Assembly: GCA_036320915.1 (NCBI GenBank)
Contig: JAXBDG010000004.1
Location: 868,001 to 932,000, forward strand
Reading direction: 5' to 3'
DNA length: 64,000 nucleotides
From: Linnemannia elongata
Taxonomy: Eukaryota > Mortierellomycota > Mortierellomycetes > Mortierellales > Mortierellaceae
Below the pieces are notes generated by a model. That model saw only the letters and a list, made by a program, of their open reading frames with translations. It did no database searches and was not told where the DNA came from. Below, in pieces: positions 10,927-22,900 of the stretch. The translations under genes were made by a program, and so were the position numbers. The stretch's first letter is position 1. The number at the start of each line of letters is the position of its first letter.

Positions 10927-12690
10927 TGCAGACCTTTCTTTTTCTTCTATTTTTACGACTTCTTGTTCAGTGTGTCTTTTACTTTCCCTTTTGTGTGTTT
11001 CTTTCTCTTCTCTTTGGACGTGTGCTATGTAGTATTGTGGTTGTGTCCCTTGCTTCGTCACTTGCTACGGCGTTCTCTCTTCCGTTCATCGTAGCTCCTT
11101 TTCAAAAGAATAAAAAATCCCCTATCCATCATGCTTCCTAGAATGTAACTTGATAGGACTGAGCCCAGCAAGAATGTGTTTGTGAGATATGATTGAACCC
11201 GTTGTCAATTATGGAAGTGCCGACTGAAAGTTATTTTTGTCGTGAGCCCTCTGTTCATGCAAATGGTCACCAGTCGGCGTTTCCCTATTGCGATGTGAAA
11301 CCCTTTGTTGTTTTTGCAGCTCCGAAGTGAAATCTGAGTGAGGGAACGAATGGGCAGTGAGTGGGAGGGGTGAAGAGCAAAGCCGAGCGCCTTGATACTT
11401 TGTTCAATTTCTTACAAAGATCTTTTTTTTTCTTTCTGTTCCGATGCGAACAGGGTGCACATCGACGTCCGTGTGTTCTTTCTCCTCTCTCTACCTCCTC
11501 CACCCGCCATTTTGAAAGCTGGTTGTATTTTATCTCGGTCATTGCTCTCAACATTCATTTCTCTTTTTTTCTTTATTGTCATTTCAGTTTTTTGGGCCTT
11601 CGGGCAAACTTCTTTTGGGCGGAAGGCTTTCAGGCCTTCTCTTTCTTTACAACGAATGGTAATGGTCAGGCCATCGTTTTGTTATCTCTTGAATTTTTTT
11701 CTTCTTTGAATAAAGAGGCTAGGCTGGGGCTTTCATTTTGCCGCAAGACTTGGAGGTGTCAAACTACCGCTTGAGGTTGAAGACAAAGACCTGCTCCAGG
11801 TAAAAAGAATAGGGAACGAGGGGAACCAGCTATTTTTCGACAATGGGTTTGAGGCACCAAAACACACAGTGCAAGGAGGAGAGATAAACGAGTGATATGA
11901 AGAAGGGGCTGGGGGGAGGGGCGGAGGTTGGAGAGTCAATTATGTCCGGATTTGTCTGTTCGCGTTTGTTTGTAACGAAGCGAGTGTTTTGTCGGCATGT
12001 ACATCCTTTTTTTTCATTTCTTCTTGTTTGCATACCCTCTATGTTTCTAGAGAATCCAATTGCTTTCTGTGTCTGCGAGGACAACAACCAGCATCGGTAT
12101 GACCTCAACTCAATTGTTCGTTGCATCAAAAACCCGCGCGCCCGGGTTTAACAGATAGTTTCTCTTTTTTTTTTTTTTTTTTTGCCATGTTTTTTTTTTG
12201 GTGGAGGAGGAACTCTCGGAGGCAAAGCAGTGTGAGATGTGAACATGAGATGAAAGTTCTATTCTTGGGAGAGTTGGCACTGAAGAATGGTGGGCGTGCA
12301 TGTGTTGTTCTTGTCTTGTTTTTTGTTTTGTGCGTGGGGGATTGGTGCATTTTGTTTAGTTGGGTACGAGGTTTTGGAGTAGAGTCGCACGAGGATAGAA
12401 CTAATAATTGTGAGAGTGTGTGATAGAGGATGTGTGGGTCTGTGTATGAGTAGGAATGATGGCATTGGATATGAGGATAATGGGGTGAGCCAAATGAGAG
12501 TAGAGAGTGAAACACCGGTGTGCCTGGAAAGGGAATGGCGATGCGATGGGAGGGAGGGACAAAGATAGCACCGACACAAATAATGGGTGAGGGTGAGGAG
12601 GTGCTCAAGTTGTCTGTACATGCCTAAGTGCTGTAATGGTCAGTAGTTCGGGAAGGGGTTCTTACGCCCACTTTTCTTCTCTCTCAAAAT

Positions 12691-12700
12691 TATATAAAAG
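12691..12700 (+). promoter_or_regulatory. TATA box of the copper-radical oxidase gene
   Basis: TATATAAAAG lies about 617 bases before the ATG at 13308. Sequence immediately downstream becomes C-rich and G-poor with no ATG, as expected for a long transcribed leader. Confidence 0.6.
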
Positions 12701-13307
12701 GTCGAGAGGGAATCTTCGTTGTCAATTACCAATACCCACAACCACAACCAACAGTCCAACTTCCACCTACCTCCACTCCCTCTCACCCTCATCGTCAATT
12801 ACAGATATCCTCCACACCCACTTCTCTTTCATTCTTTTATCATCAACCCTCTGCATACCCATCTAATTCGTCCAATCCTCCTATCCTCCAACCCTCCACT
12901 CCTCTTTCTTCTCTCTTTCCCACCATTCCGTCCCTTCAGTCTCTCGCTACTCGTTCCGCAGGCCTCACCTCCGTCTCGCTCCTGCAGTCCAACCCCGTCC
13001 CCCTCCCCAAACCAATCTCCCGCCCAGCCTACCCTCGCTTCCTCCTCCCTTCCACCGTCACCCTTGCAGACCAAGTCCCTCACTTTTATCTCCCTCGTCT
13101 CCTCCCCTTTTTCCTTCTTCAACAAAAGTCCCCTCAGTTCCTTGCCCTTCACAAACTCGACCTCCTTCACGACCACACCGAGTCCATCACCCCTTCAGCT
13201 AAAAACACCACAGCCGAGGTTCAAGGAATCAACAATCCTCTGGACGATATCGATCACCCGTTCGACCAACCCCTGCACCAACGCCATCCCAACGACAGAC
13301 AGCTCCA

Positions 13308-15675
13308 ATGGCGATTGTCCGAAAGCTGGGTCTCCTGCTTGCTGCCCTCTCAGTCGTGTCACTAGGCTTGATGGCCACGACAGCGGACGCTGCAGCCTGT
13401 AAATATAACAATGGACTGGCCTGTCCACAAGCAACGCCATGCTGCAGTCGTGTAAGATATCTATTCGCTTTTTACTTGACAAAATGTTCCACTTTTTCGC
13501 TGTCGACTTTATTCCTCCCCTTTTCTTTTTGTCATCATGGATAACAAACAGGGTCATGATAACAACAATGCAACAAGGAGGCGGTTGTTCGCAACCACGA
13601 TATAGGAGGTGGTTGTGTGATTCTTTACTCTGACGACATTGGCAGTTATCATTCACCTCCTGTCAGCTTACTGTCTTTTTTTTTTTCAAGCATACAGCCT
13701 ATCCTTCTTATCATTATCCCTCAAATACCTCCCAGCTAGCCCTGACTTTTTTTTTCTCAAACCTGTCGCAAATTAACACACCGCAAACACACAAAGCCTT
13801 GGAAACACTAGACAATTCCATTCTTTCCCAACTCACCAATTGTTTAACAATTCATTTTACATGTAATTAGCACGGACACTGTGGTAACTCTCGCCTTGCC
13901 TGTGCGGCCGGATGCGATGCCGCCGCAAGTTTTAACGGTCGCTGTGTGCGCTCCGTCGGCATAGCTCAACCGTTGACCAACGGCCCCGGTGCCAACGGAA
14001 AGCCCCGCCCCATCCCCTCGCTGCCCAAGGGTGCCTTCAAGGTGGTAGGCAACACTGGTGTGGCCGCACAACATATTGCCTTGGTGACGCCTACAAAGAT
14101 GTTGATCATCGACAAGGCTGAGGCCAACCCTGTCAAACTGCCAAGCGGTCTCTCTGCCTATAATGCCGAGTATGATTTGGTGACAAATAACATTCGTCTA
14201 CTTGATGTCTCGACCAACACCTTTTGCTCAGGTGGTGGGTTCTTGCCCAATGGTACCATGATCAGCGCTGGAGGTGCTGAAGCACGCGTAAGTGTGCCCC
14301 CTTTTAGTCCTTTAACCATTTCTTTCTTTTTCTTCATACCTTTCGCTTATTCTAACCGTTCTCGTTTGTTCTCCTCAATAAACAATAGAAATCACGCGCA
14401 TTCCTCACCGATGGTGGATTCCAGTCTCTTCGTATGTGGAACCCTTGCGATGACGGAACTTGCGAATGGATAGAGAACCCCACAGACCCCGCCTGGACCA
14501 TGACCGGAAACCGTTGGTATGTCTCGATCACGACCCTCCCCTCTGGCGAGCTCTTTGTCCTTGGAGGCAGTAACGAGTCCCTGGCGATCAACAGCCTTGC
14601 AACCAACAACCCCACCTGGGAGATCTACCCCAAACCCGCCAATATCAAGGCCGCTGATTACAAGCCCAACTTTATGCAATTCATGGTCGATTCGTTGCCC
14701 AACAACCTCTACCCGAACGTCTATTCCCTCCCCGATGGCAACATTTTTATCTTTGCCAACCAAAAGTCAATGATCTTTAACGTTGCCAAGAACGAGGTCA
14801 TCAAACGCATGCCCGATCTGCCCGGTGGACCCCGCTCGTACCCCCTGACTGGATCGCATATCCTGTTGCCTTTGGACCCTGCCAAAAACTATGCACACGA
14901 AATTTTGGTCTGCGGAGGATCTGAGGCCAAGACCCAGAAGGCTAAGGCCCTCCAGTCCTGTGGCCGTATCAACCTTGCCGATGCCGATCCTCAATGGGAG
15001 ATGGACGAGATGCCTACCCCTCGTCTGATGGGCGATGCGATTGCGTTGGCTGACGGCAAGATCATGTTCTTGAACGGATGCATGACTGGATATGCTGGTT
15101 TCCGCCACGGTAACGATCCCGTCTTCACCCCTGCCATTTATGACCCAGCTGCACCCCTCGGACAGAGATTCACGGAATGGGAGCCCAGCAACATTCCAAG
15201 AATGTACCACTCTGTCGCCATGCTCCTCCCCGACGGCTCTGTTTTTGTCGCTGGTTCGAACGAGAACTCTGAGGTCCGTCTGAAGGATGTCCCCTTCCCT
15301 ACCGAATACCGCGTTGAGAACTTTACGCCCCCATACTTGTCGACTGACTTGGCTCGTCCCGAGATTGTGAGCAAGGTACCCGAGAAGGTGACCTATGCTC
15401 AGAAGGTGTTGGTGACGGTTGATGTCAAGGACACGAGCAAATATGAGCCCGAAGTTGTTTTCATGTTGGGTCATCGCGGGTTCGTGACCCACAGCACACA
15501 TATGTCGCAGAGGATGACCAAGTTGGTTGCCAAGGCTACTCATACCGAGGGTACCAAGATTACGTATGAGGTTGTGATGCCCCCCAACGCCAACATTATG
15601 CCTCCTGGTCCTCATTACATGCATATGTTGAACAATGGCGTCCCCTCCGTCGCTGTCCATTTCCTCCTTAACTAG
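13308..15675 (+). CDS. Secreted copper-radical oxidase, glyoxal oxidase type, with hevein-like module
   Basis: Three exons (13308-13451, 13871-14287, 14389-15675) join in phase 0 to give 615 residues. A signal peptide ends near residue 29. Residues 31-75 are Cys-rich with the hevein-like pattern CCSR/HGHCG...GC, suggesting chitin binding; intron 1 falls inside this module. The catalytic domain carries the residues expected of AA5 oxidases: Cys167 (NTFCSGGG) and Tyr231 (NRWY) for the Cys-Tyr cofactor, then Tyr460-His461 (YHS) and His555 (FVTHSTH) as copper ligands. The C-terminal domain matches the DUF1929 type. Such enzymes oxidise aldehydes or alcohols outside the cell and make H2O2; the substrate is unknown. 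The long leader (about 580 bases after the TATA box) lacks ATG. AATAAA-like signals occur near 15770-15785. Confidence 0.92.
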
Positions 15676-16036
15676 AGATTCCGTTTGTAGAAAGAGAGTA
15701 GTGTTCTCTTCGCCCACTTTCTGATCCCCTCTCCCTCCTTCCCATCTTGTAAATCATCATATTTTATCATAAAAATAAAAATAAACAAAAATCGAACGAT
15801 CAGTTCATATCAGAACACGCTCTAATCTGTGTCAGTCAATGATCCGTTTTTAGTTTCGCGTTTCGCTCGCAAAAAAAATCTTGGTTTCTCGGGAAACGAT
15901 CGTCTGTTAATCTTCTTTACTTTCCGCTTTCATTCTTTCCTATTCTCAGCGCTCATTTCTCTCCCTAGTTCTTTCCTGTCTTTCTCTTATCACATTGTTT
16001 TATTATTACGCCTTCTGCAAGACACGACACATAATA
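15676..16036. other. Intergenic: oxidase 3' UTR and carboxypeptidase leader
   Basis: It holds repeated AATAAA-type signals near 15770-15785 and a CT-rich leader from about 15905. Its only ATG (15839-15841) is followed by a stop four codons later and is not joined to the downstream frame by any splice pair I can see. Confidence 0.6.
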
Positions 16037-18210
16037 CTGAGCAAGACAATCGGTATCTCAGCCCTCATCGTCCTCACAACAACGGTCGCGATCCTCGCTA
16101 CCATCACCACCACCAACGCAGCATCTTCACAACAATCACCAGCTGTCAAAGCCTGGGAGACAAGGAAACCAAAGAACGATAGACAAGAACACCGTGTTGG
16201 ACCGTTGCCATGGGCCGCAGGAGAGGACCCTATCCTTGAGAGCTATGCAGGAAATTTCCCGATCCGTCAGTGGACAAAGAATGATGGATCCAAAGCCGAT
16301 GCAGAGATGTACGTTGTTGTCCTTAATTGCTTTATGTCGTTCGAGGTTGGCGCCTTTTCTGACAAAAGTGAGTTTGATACGCTTTTTAGGATTTTGCTAT
16401 TACTAAAACACTTTCCATGTTGTCATCTTTGCATGTAGGTTCTACTGGTTCTTCCCAGCGCTTAAACCAAAAGTCAAAAACCCACCTCTTATCATGTAAG
16501 TCCACCCCGCGCCATTCTCATGCCACAACAAAAAGACCAAGAATACTCCTGCCCCTTCAAAACTACTGACCAACATCTTTTTTTTTTTTTTTTTTTTTTT
16601 TTATTTTCTGGCGAACATCAAAAAGTTGGCTACAGGGAGGTCCGGGGGCGAGTTCGATGATTGGATTGTTCTACGAAGCGGGGCCTATCCATGTGACTGA
16701 GGACTTGAGGTTGATGAGGAACAATAATACTTGGGCAAACGAGTATTCGATGTTGTTTGTTGAGCAGCCTGTCGGGACTGGGTACTCTTTTGTTAATCAG
16801 AGTGGCAAGAAACGGACGAAGCGCAAGAAGGGGTCGGCGCGTGGAGGTGATGGTGAGAGGAAGGACGATGAGGGTGATAGTGATGACGGAGATGATACTC
16901 TAGGATTCGATGCCGACAACGACGAGGAAAAGGATAGAGATGGCAGTTTTGAAGAGTTGGATGCAGAGTTGGAGAGGGACCAGGAGGAAGAAGCGGCCTT
17001 CTTTGCGACTCTTCCGTCATCTCTACCGTTCGATTTCAAAGTAGCGGCAGCGAGCAAGCGGCACGGAATGAGGACCAAGGCCACCAACAACACTGACGAG
17101 GACCCAGATGCGATGTACACAAAGTTGGGATATGTCAAGGACCAGCGGGCGGTTGTCAGGGACATGCTGGTCTTCTTGGACCAGTTCTATGAACGGTATC
17201 CTGAGCAGCAAAAGGCAGATCTGTATATTGTAGGACAGAGTTACGCAGGGAAGTTTATTCCATCGATCGCGCACGCCATCATGGAGCGAAACAGGAAGAT
17301 CCAGTCCAAGTTACCTCAGAGCGCGAGAGGCGGTGTCATGGAGACCGAGACTGCGGCGGAAGAAACGGTCAAGACACAGGCGACTCCCATGCAGGCGGTG
17401 ATCCCGATCAAGGGGATTTCGATGGGCAATTCAATGACAGACCCCATCACCCAGATCCAGATTCACGCCGACCACGCCTTTTACCTAGGGCTCCTCACCA
17501 CCCTTCAAGCAGACCAAATGCGAGAGTACCAACGCAACGCTGTCAAGCTAGTCGAACAAGGCCGTTTCCTGGATGCGAACCGGTTCCGAGGCAAGATATT
17601 TAACCTCTTCAGAAACTCGACCGGACAACTCAACACGTTCGATATCCGAAAGGGCTCTCATGGGATGAACTGGAAGCCTATGACCGCGCTGTTGAATCGG
17701 CGCGAGATCAAGGATTCTCTGAACGTGTTTGGGCCCCGCAAGACGTACCTACTCCAACAAAAGGTGTCAAAGGAGGAAGTGGCACGAATCGAGCTGGGTA
17801 GATGGGATACCGAGTACCGGACAGACCCAGAGGTGAAACAGGCCATGCGAGGGGACATTATGCGGTCGACAAAGCCGTTGGTTGCAGATCTGTTGGATAA
17901 TGGGATTAAAGTGTTGGCGTATCAAGGGATTTTCGATTTCAGAGATGCGCCGGTAGGATCCACGAGGTGGATTGAGGAAATGGAATGGAAGGGAAGGGAG
18001 GAGTTTGGTAAGACGGAGAGGAGGGTTTGGAAGGTTGGCGGGTTTACGGCTGGGTATGTGAATAGTGTGATGAGGAAGGGCAAGGAGGGGGGAGGAGGGT
18101 TGACGAGGGTTGTGGTGTTGGGAGGGGGGCATTATACGCCGATGGATGAGAGTGAGAATAGTTTGGTGATGATTCGGCATCTCATTGACGGCATACCTCT
18201 TGAAGGTTGA
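16037..18210 (+). CDS. Secreted serine carboxypeptidase (S10 family), non-AUG start suspected
   Basis: Exons 16037-16308, 16439-16495 and 16626-18210 join in frame for 637 residues if translation starts at the CTG at 16037. The frame has no ATG before the exon 1/2 junction, yet it encodes a good signal peptide (hydrophobic IGISALIVLTTTVAILA, cleavage near TNA/A). The CTG has A at -3. S10 hallmarks are present: ESYAGNFPI, WLQGGPGASS (oxyanion hole), the nucleophile Ser315 in VGQSYAG, Asp547 in GIFDF and His612 in GGGHYTPMD. The full triad argues for a working peptidase that removes C-terminal residues in the secretory path or outside the cell. A charged, disordered insert of about 95 residues (about 171-267) follows GTGYSFVNQSG. 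Intron 2 contains a T25 run. A lost start codon or a sequence error are the alternatives. Confidence 0.85.
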
Positions 18211-18472
18211 AGGGTAGATGTTCTTTTTTAATAGAGTGTTGTTCCCTGTGCGCATTCAAAAGTCACAAACTAAAGTTCCTGCTGAACGGAAGTCATCTCC
18301 ACGCTTTGCAGGCATCTCCTTTATTATGCCCACAGCATGCTGTAGCATTACATAAACGAACCAAGATGCGCCTTGGTTCCATTTGAAGATAAAGATAGGG
18401 GACACAAGAAAGCTTGACAACCCTGAAAAAAATGGTGTTATTATTTAGGCATTCACACGGTCTACGGCGAGG

Positions 18473-19193
18473 TTATGTTTCTTCATAAGTCATGAAACTT
18501 TGACCGCATCCGCAAGACTCCTTGACATTTGGATTATTAAACACAAACTGCGCTGACAACTTGTCCTCGACATAATCCATCTCTGATCCAAGAACCGAAA
18601 GTAGTGCCTTGTTGTCCACCAGCACCGTTACACCTATTACATTACGAGGTCCAGGAGCAATGTGAGTACGAAACATAGCATAGCCTTTTACCAGCAGTCA
18701 TGTATGTTTAGGTGAATTGTAGAAAACCAGATTATTTACCGTCTTGTTTGACCTCCTCATCGAATTTCTCTTTCTTGGTGGTGTAATCTAGTTGGTATTG
18801 CTGACCAGAACAGCCCTTGGTCCGGATTCCGACTCGGACCATCTTTGGTTCTGGACCCTCTGTCAGTGTGCGTAGACGTTGAACTGCCGTTGGTGTCTGT
18901 TCAAAACCAAAGCAGATGAAAGAACAAAATGAAAGAAAGGGAGAAGAGGAAGAAAAAAAAGAGATTGAAGGGGGGGGAAGAGCGGATCTGAGTTAGTGCT
19001 ATGTATTGTGAGTTGGGCAGAGCAAAGTGAAAAGGACATAATGCAAGACCAAAATAATTCATGCGCAGTTCGTTGTGAGCAAGGCGAAGCACAAGAAAAA
19101 GGATCGATAGGACGTTACGAGGGTCAGGACAGCTTTCCGGGGACGCGGGTTCTTGAGTGCGGCTCCTTTGACTACTCTTGCTGCTAGGGACAT
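18473..19193 (-). CDS. ISA1: Mitochondrial iron-sulfur cluster assembly protein ISA1 (ISCA1 type)
   Basis: Minus-strand exons 19119-19193, 18740-18896 and 18473-18633 join to give 130 residues. Residues 1-25 are basic and lack acids, suiting a mitochondrial presequence. The A-type carrier fold follows, with the three cluster-binding cysteines in place: Cys54 (RTKGCSG), Cys118 and Cys120 (ESCGCGQSF). The block GSEMDYVEDKLSAQFVFNNPN is close to the human ISCA1 sequence. The protein works with ISA2 and IBA57 to build 4Fe-4S clusters for enzymes such as aconitase and lipoate synthase. Introns have canonical ends (GTAACG and GTAAAT donors, CAG and TAG acceptors). The gene points away from the homeodomain-like gene at 19976. 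Length and motifs leave little doubt. Confidence 0.94.
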
Positions 19194-19975
19194 TGTGTTG
19201 TGTACGAGTTGTTGTTCATGGGAGGGAGGAAGGAAAGGAATGTCAATGGCGGGCATCGCTGCTTTGTTGGTGGGCGGAAGGCATCACGTGGAATATGTGA
19301 AATTTGGTGGCGCGATTGAGCCTTGTCTCATGAAAGAAAGTATGGGCCGTCAACCCTCGAGGAGGATGGCGATATTACAGACTCTAGATTAAGCAAAAGA
19401 AAGAGGCCGTACGGTACAAAGCAGGAGACAGGCATCAAGACAGAGCTGTTTGAATTTGATAGAACGCTTGCTTTAAAGGGCGCGCCATCATATCGTTCAA
19501 CGATGATTTTGACGGAGAGAGAGAGAGAGAGAGAGACGCGTTGGAAGGAGAGAGTGCAGACAGAATCTTTGCATTCAGTTTACTGATCAGAATCACTACG
19601 CGTTTATCTGGAGCCAATTGTCAGACAGACCCGGAACTCGGATACATTGATCCCTAGTTTGATCAAAGAGAGCTTGTCGGCGCGCGCTGTCAATGAATTA
19701 AGCTTACAGAGCAAACGGAATACGGTGACTGCTTATGTGTTCAAGGTACAGTACAAGCACAAGCTTCTTTGTCTGGCGCCTCTTGCTCCGCCCTCCTTAT
19801 ACCACTTCAACTTGACTACTTACTCATAACGACGGAAAAAAGCTGACCCATTGCATCTTCAGGAATACCAGCCCCGGCCGAGAAGAAGCACGATCGCACA
19901 CATGCAACAACACCAAAAACACCTACGGCATCAACTTACATACACACCTCTCCCCCATTCCGTTGATTCAAAACA
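19194..19975. promoter_or_regulatory. Divergent promoter region between ISA1 and the homeodomain-like gene
   Basis: 782 bases between two outward-facing starts. It contains a short GA repeat at about 19517-19536 and a CAA/CT-rich leader from about 19880. Nothing else is recognised. Confidence 0.5.
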
Positions 19976-22900
19976 ATGTCCACAGACGACATCAACTCAG
20001 CCTTAAGCAAGGTCACTCCCCAAAAGGCTGCATTCCTCGTCGAAGCCTGGCTCGTCCACCAAGCGATCCCCGACGTTTCAACCCTCAAGTTTATCGCTGC
20101 CATCATAGACCTCGACTTTGAAATCGTCCGCTACTGGTTCTATTGTCGCTCCAATCGCGATGGAATCAAGCGCGCGTTCGCCCGGAGTGCCGCAGGGGGG
20201 TCCGACGCTGGGATTGTGTTGCCGTTGCTCGAGGAGTACTACCTCTTGGACAGGTTCTCGGACGATATTGGTTGGGAGTATCAGGGCTTTGATCGCGAAT
20301 CTCAGGAACATGAGCAGGAACTACCCTCTAGCACATCTGCAACGACACCGGAACATATACGACGCCAAAAATCGCCATCACCACAGCACCAGCAACAGAA
20401 AAAATCGTCTATCACAGCACCGCTTTATGACCTGACCAAGACAACAAATTTCGACCCTCTCAAGCAACCAACGAGCGGCACAGAAACCCACCGGAGAAAG
20501 GCGACGTGGGAGCGACAAAGAGGCATGGAGGGTTCTGATGGAGACGAGTATGGTGACGAGCAGGCGGGCGATTCTGAAGAGTTTGAAACTCTCGGCACCC
20601 GCTCACGAGGCATTGTTCGGGCTTCCGGGGGTCCTTCAATAACCTCCCGTACGCTCAAGGCACCTGTGCAAGAACCCAACGATAAACCTATCAGGAAACG
20701 AGGCCGACCTCTGGGAAGCTTCAAAAAGAAGCCCAAGCTGGAGCCAACATCGACCAAGGACCAGCCACCTAAGGTACCTACAACACAAACAGGACTACAA
20801 CAACCGTCACCAGTACCAGTGCCTATATTCGATCGGTCACAATCGACAGACCCCACACAGACAAACATCAAACGACGATATTTGACACCGATCATCTTGC
20901 TCCCAGCACCGCGCTCATTGACAGTACCATCAACAGAACCAACGACAAATTTGTCTTGCGTAACGATACCAGGTCTTGTTGGGGATCCCGTGGCAGGGGC
21001 GGAGAGCAGGAAAAAGTTCTTGGAGCAACAGCAGAGCGTTGAAGCACAACAGCGACGAGAGCGAAATCGCGCGCGATCAACAGCGCCTTCCAGGACTCGA
21101 AGTTCAAATGGATCGAACGTTGCACGCTCGCGAGCGAAATCCAGGTCTAACAAGCGGAAGGTTGTTCATATGAGCGAAGGCGATGATGGCGGTCAAGACG
21201 ACGACGATGAGGAGGATGCTGAAGACGAGGACGACTGCGGCTCTAAGGCTCAGGACCCCTCTTCTTCTTTGAAGAACGCTAGTGACACGAAGAGGGTGGA
21301 AAGAGCCAAGGGTCCCTCCTTGGGGAACCCACCGCCTTTTTTCAAGGAGTATGGCGCGCTCGTTGCGAAACGACGTGAAAAGCAGCCAGTCCATGAGCAA
21401 CCGTCCGAATCTACCATCAACATTCTGGAAGTAGTCCTACCACCAGCACCAGGATCAGCTCTGCAGCAAGTTCGGTCGTCTGCAGCTATTCCGATGGTGC
21501 CTATCGAGCGGACCGCGCAACATTCTCTGCCTCCAAACCCAACAACGCCGACCTTGCCCGTTCAAGCACAGTTTGGTGAACCTAATGTGCAGCACTACCC
21601 GCACAATCGCCTACCACTCCATCTTGGTCAAAACCCGGGGGCGGCGTACGATGGTCGCGGGTCATTCACGGCTTACGCAGGCAGCTCTGCTGATTATGGT
21701 GACCAGCAGGCACTTGAACTGGAGAGGATCGCCAGTCGACAGCGGGATATGGACCGCAGGAGGGAGGAAGCCGAGCGTCACCGAGAGTATGACGATGACC
21801 AACGGTACAAGGAACACAGGAGCAGAGATGGGAACAGGACAAACAGAGGTCGTTCCGCGGATGAAGAGAGTAGGGACTGGTCTCAAGACAGACGACATCG
21901 ATCGAATTCGCAAGGGTCATCACATAGACGTGACCAACCTGCGCCTGAGTCTCGAGGACGGTCACTCAAACCGCGCCCACTCATCCTTCGTCGGGTCAAC
22001 CACGCAGTCACCATCGAGTCCAACAGCCCTCCTTGCAGGAATGACGGCCTTCAAAGCACCATCAGCCATGCGGATAAAATTCTATCGCCTCAATTGCATA
22101 AGCAGCATCGATATTCATGCGATGATAGCCACTCGCCGTACTCTCTAGAGGCTATTGATCCAGGACTGTTCGCAACAACATCTCCTCCACCCAGCAAGCC
22201 ACTTCCTCATGTGGCCACTTCTCCTCACCAACCCCTATATACCCAGCCGGGAGGTCACTATCCGCTCGGCGATCGTCGACGCTCTTCAAGAAACGTTGAT
22301 CTTGGCACCCACTGGGATATGCACCATGAGCATCAACGTGCCTCACAAAGTGTCAACCCAGGTACATGTTCATATCGTGTTCACTTATTGAATGACATGA
22401 GTTGCTTGCTTTTCTCGTAGTGCCACAAGCCCTGCTGATACGTCGTTTTGTTTCTAATGCATAACTTTTAAAGTTGATTCCATCGATATGACAAAAGTTC
22501 CGACCGCACCAGCATCATTCTTTTATTGCAGTAATCGCAACCGCAACTCTTCTGCCAACAACGACGACTTTACCGATGTTTATGAACAACCTCATCAGCC
22601 CTCTCTACCTGAGTTCTACAGTCCTCGGCCTGTTAATCTGGAGCTCCACACTTCTCAACGGCCACCACCACCCTTTTCACCATCCCGACCTTTCGAGCAG
22701 CCTCCAATACTTGGGGCCGTCGTCATTCCACTTCCGAATTTCAATTCTCGCGAGAAGCACCAAAACGACGTTTCACAGCGTGATAATTCAATGACAGTAA
22801 GGCCGGAAGGTCTTAGCCGAACATCGAGTGGTCGCAGCGTTGGACGCTCTCGAGACGACGACGATGGAGGTGAAAACAGGTCCAGTCACCAATCATCGCC

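Larger units (their letters stand above)
10338..13307. other. Long intergenic region with T33 tract and a promoter
   Basis: Three kilobases without supportable coding sequence. It contains a 33-base T tract (10891-10923), CT-rich tracts, a second T-run near 12163-12183, a TATA box at 12691-12700 and a C-rich leader leading to the oxidase ATG at 13308. Confidence 0.6.

Noticed and set aside
12719..13402. 227-codon open frame overlapping the start of the oxidase
   Set aside because: It has no ATG, is Ser/Pro/Leu-rich because the leader is C/T-rich, and ends inside the oxidase exon in another frame.
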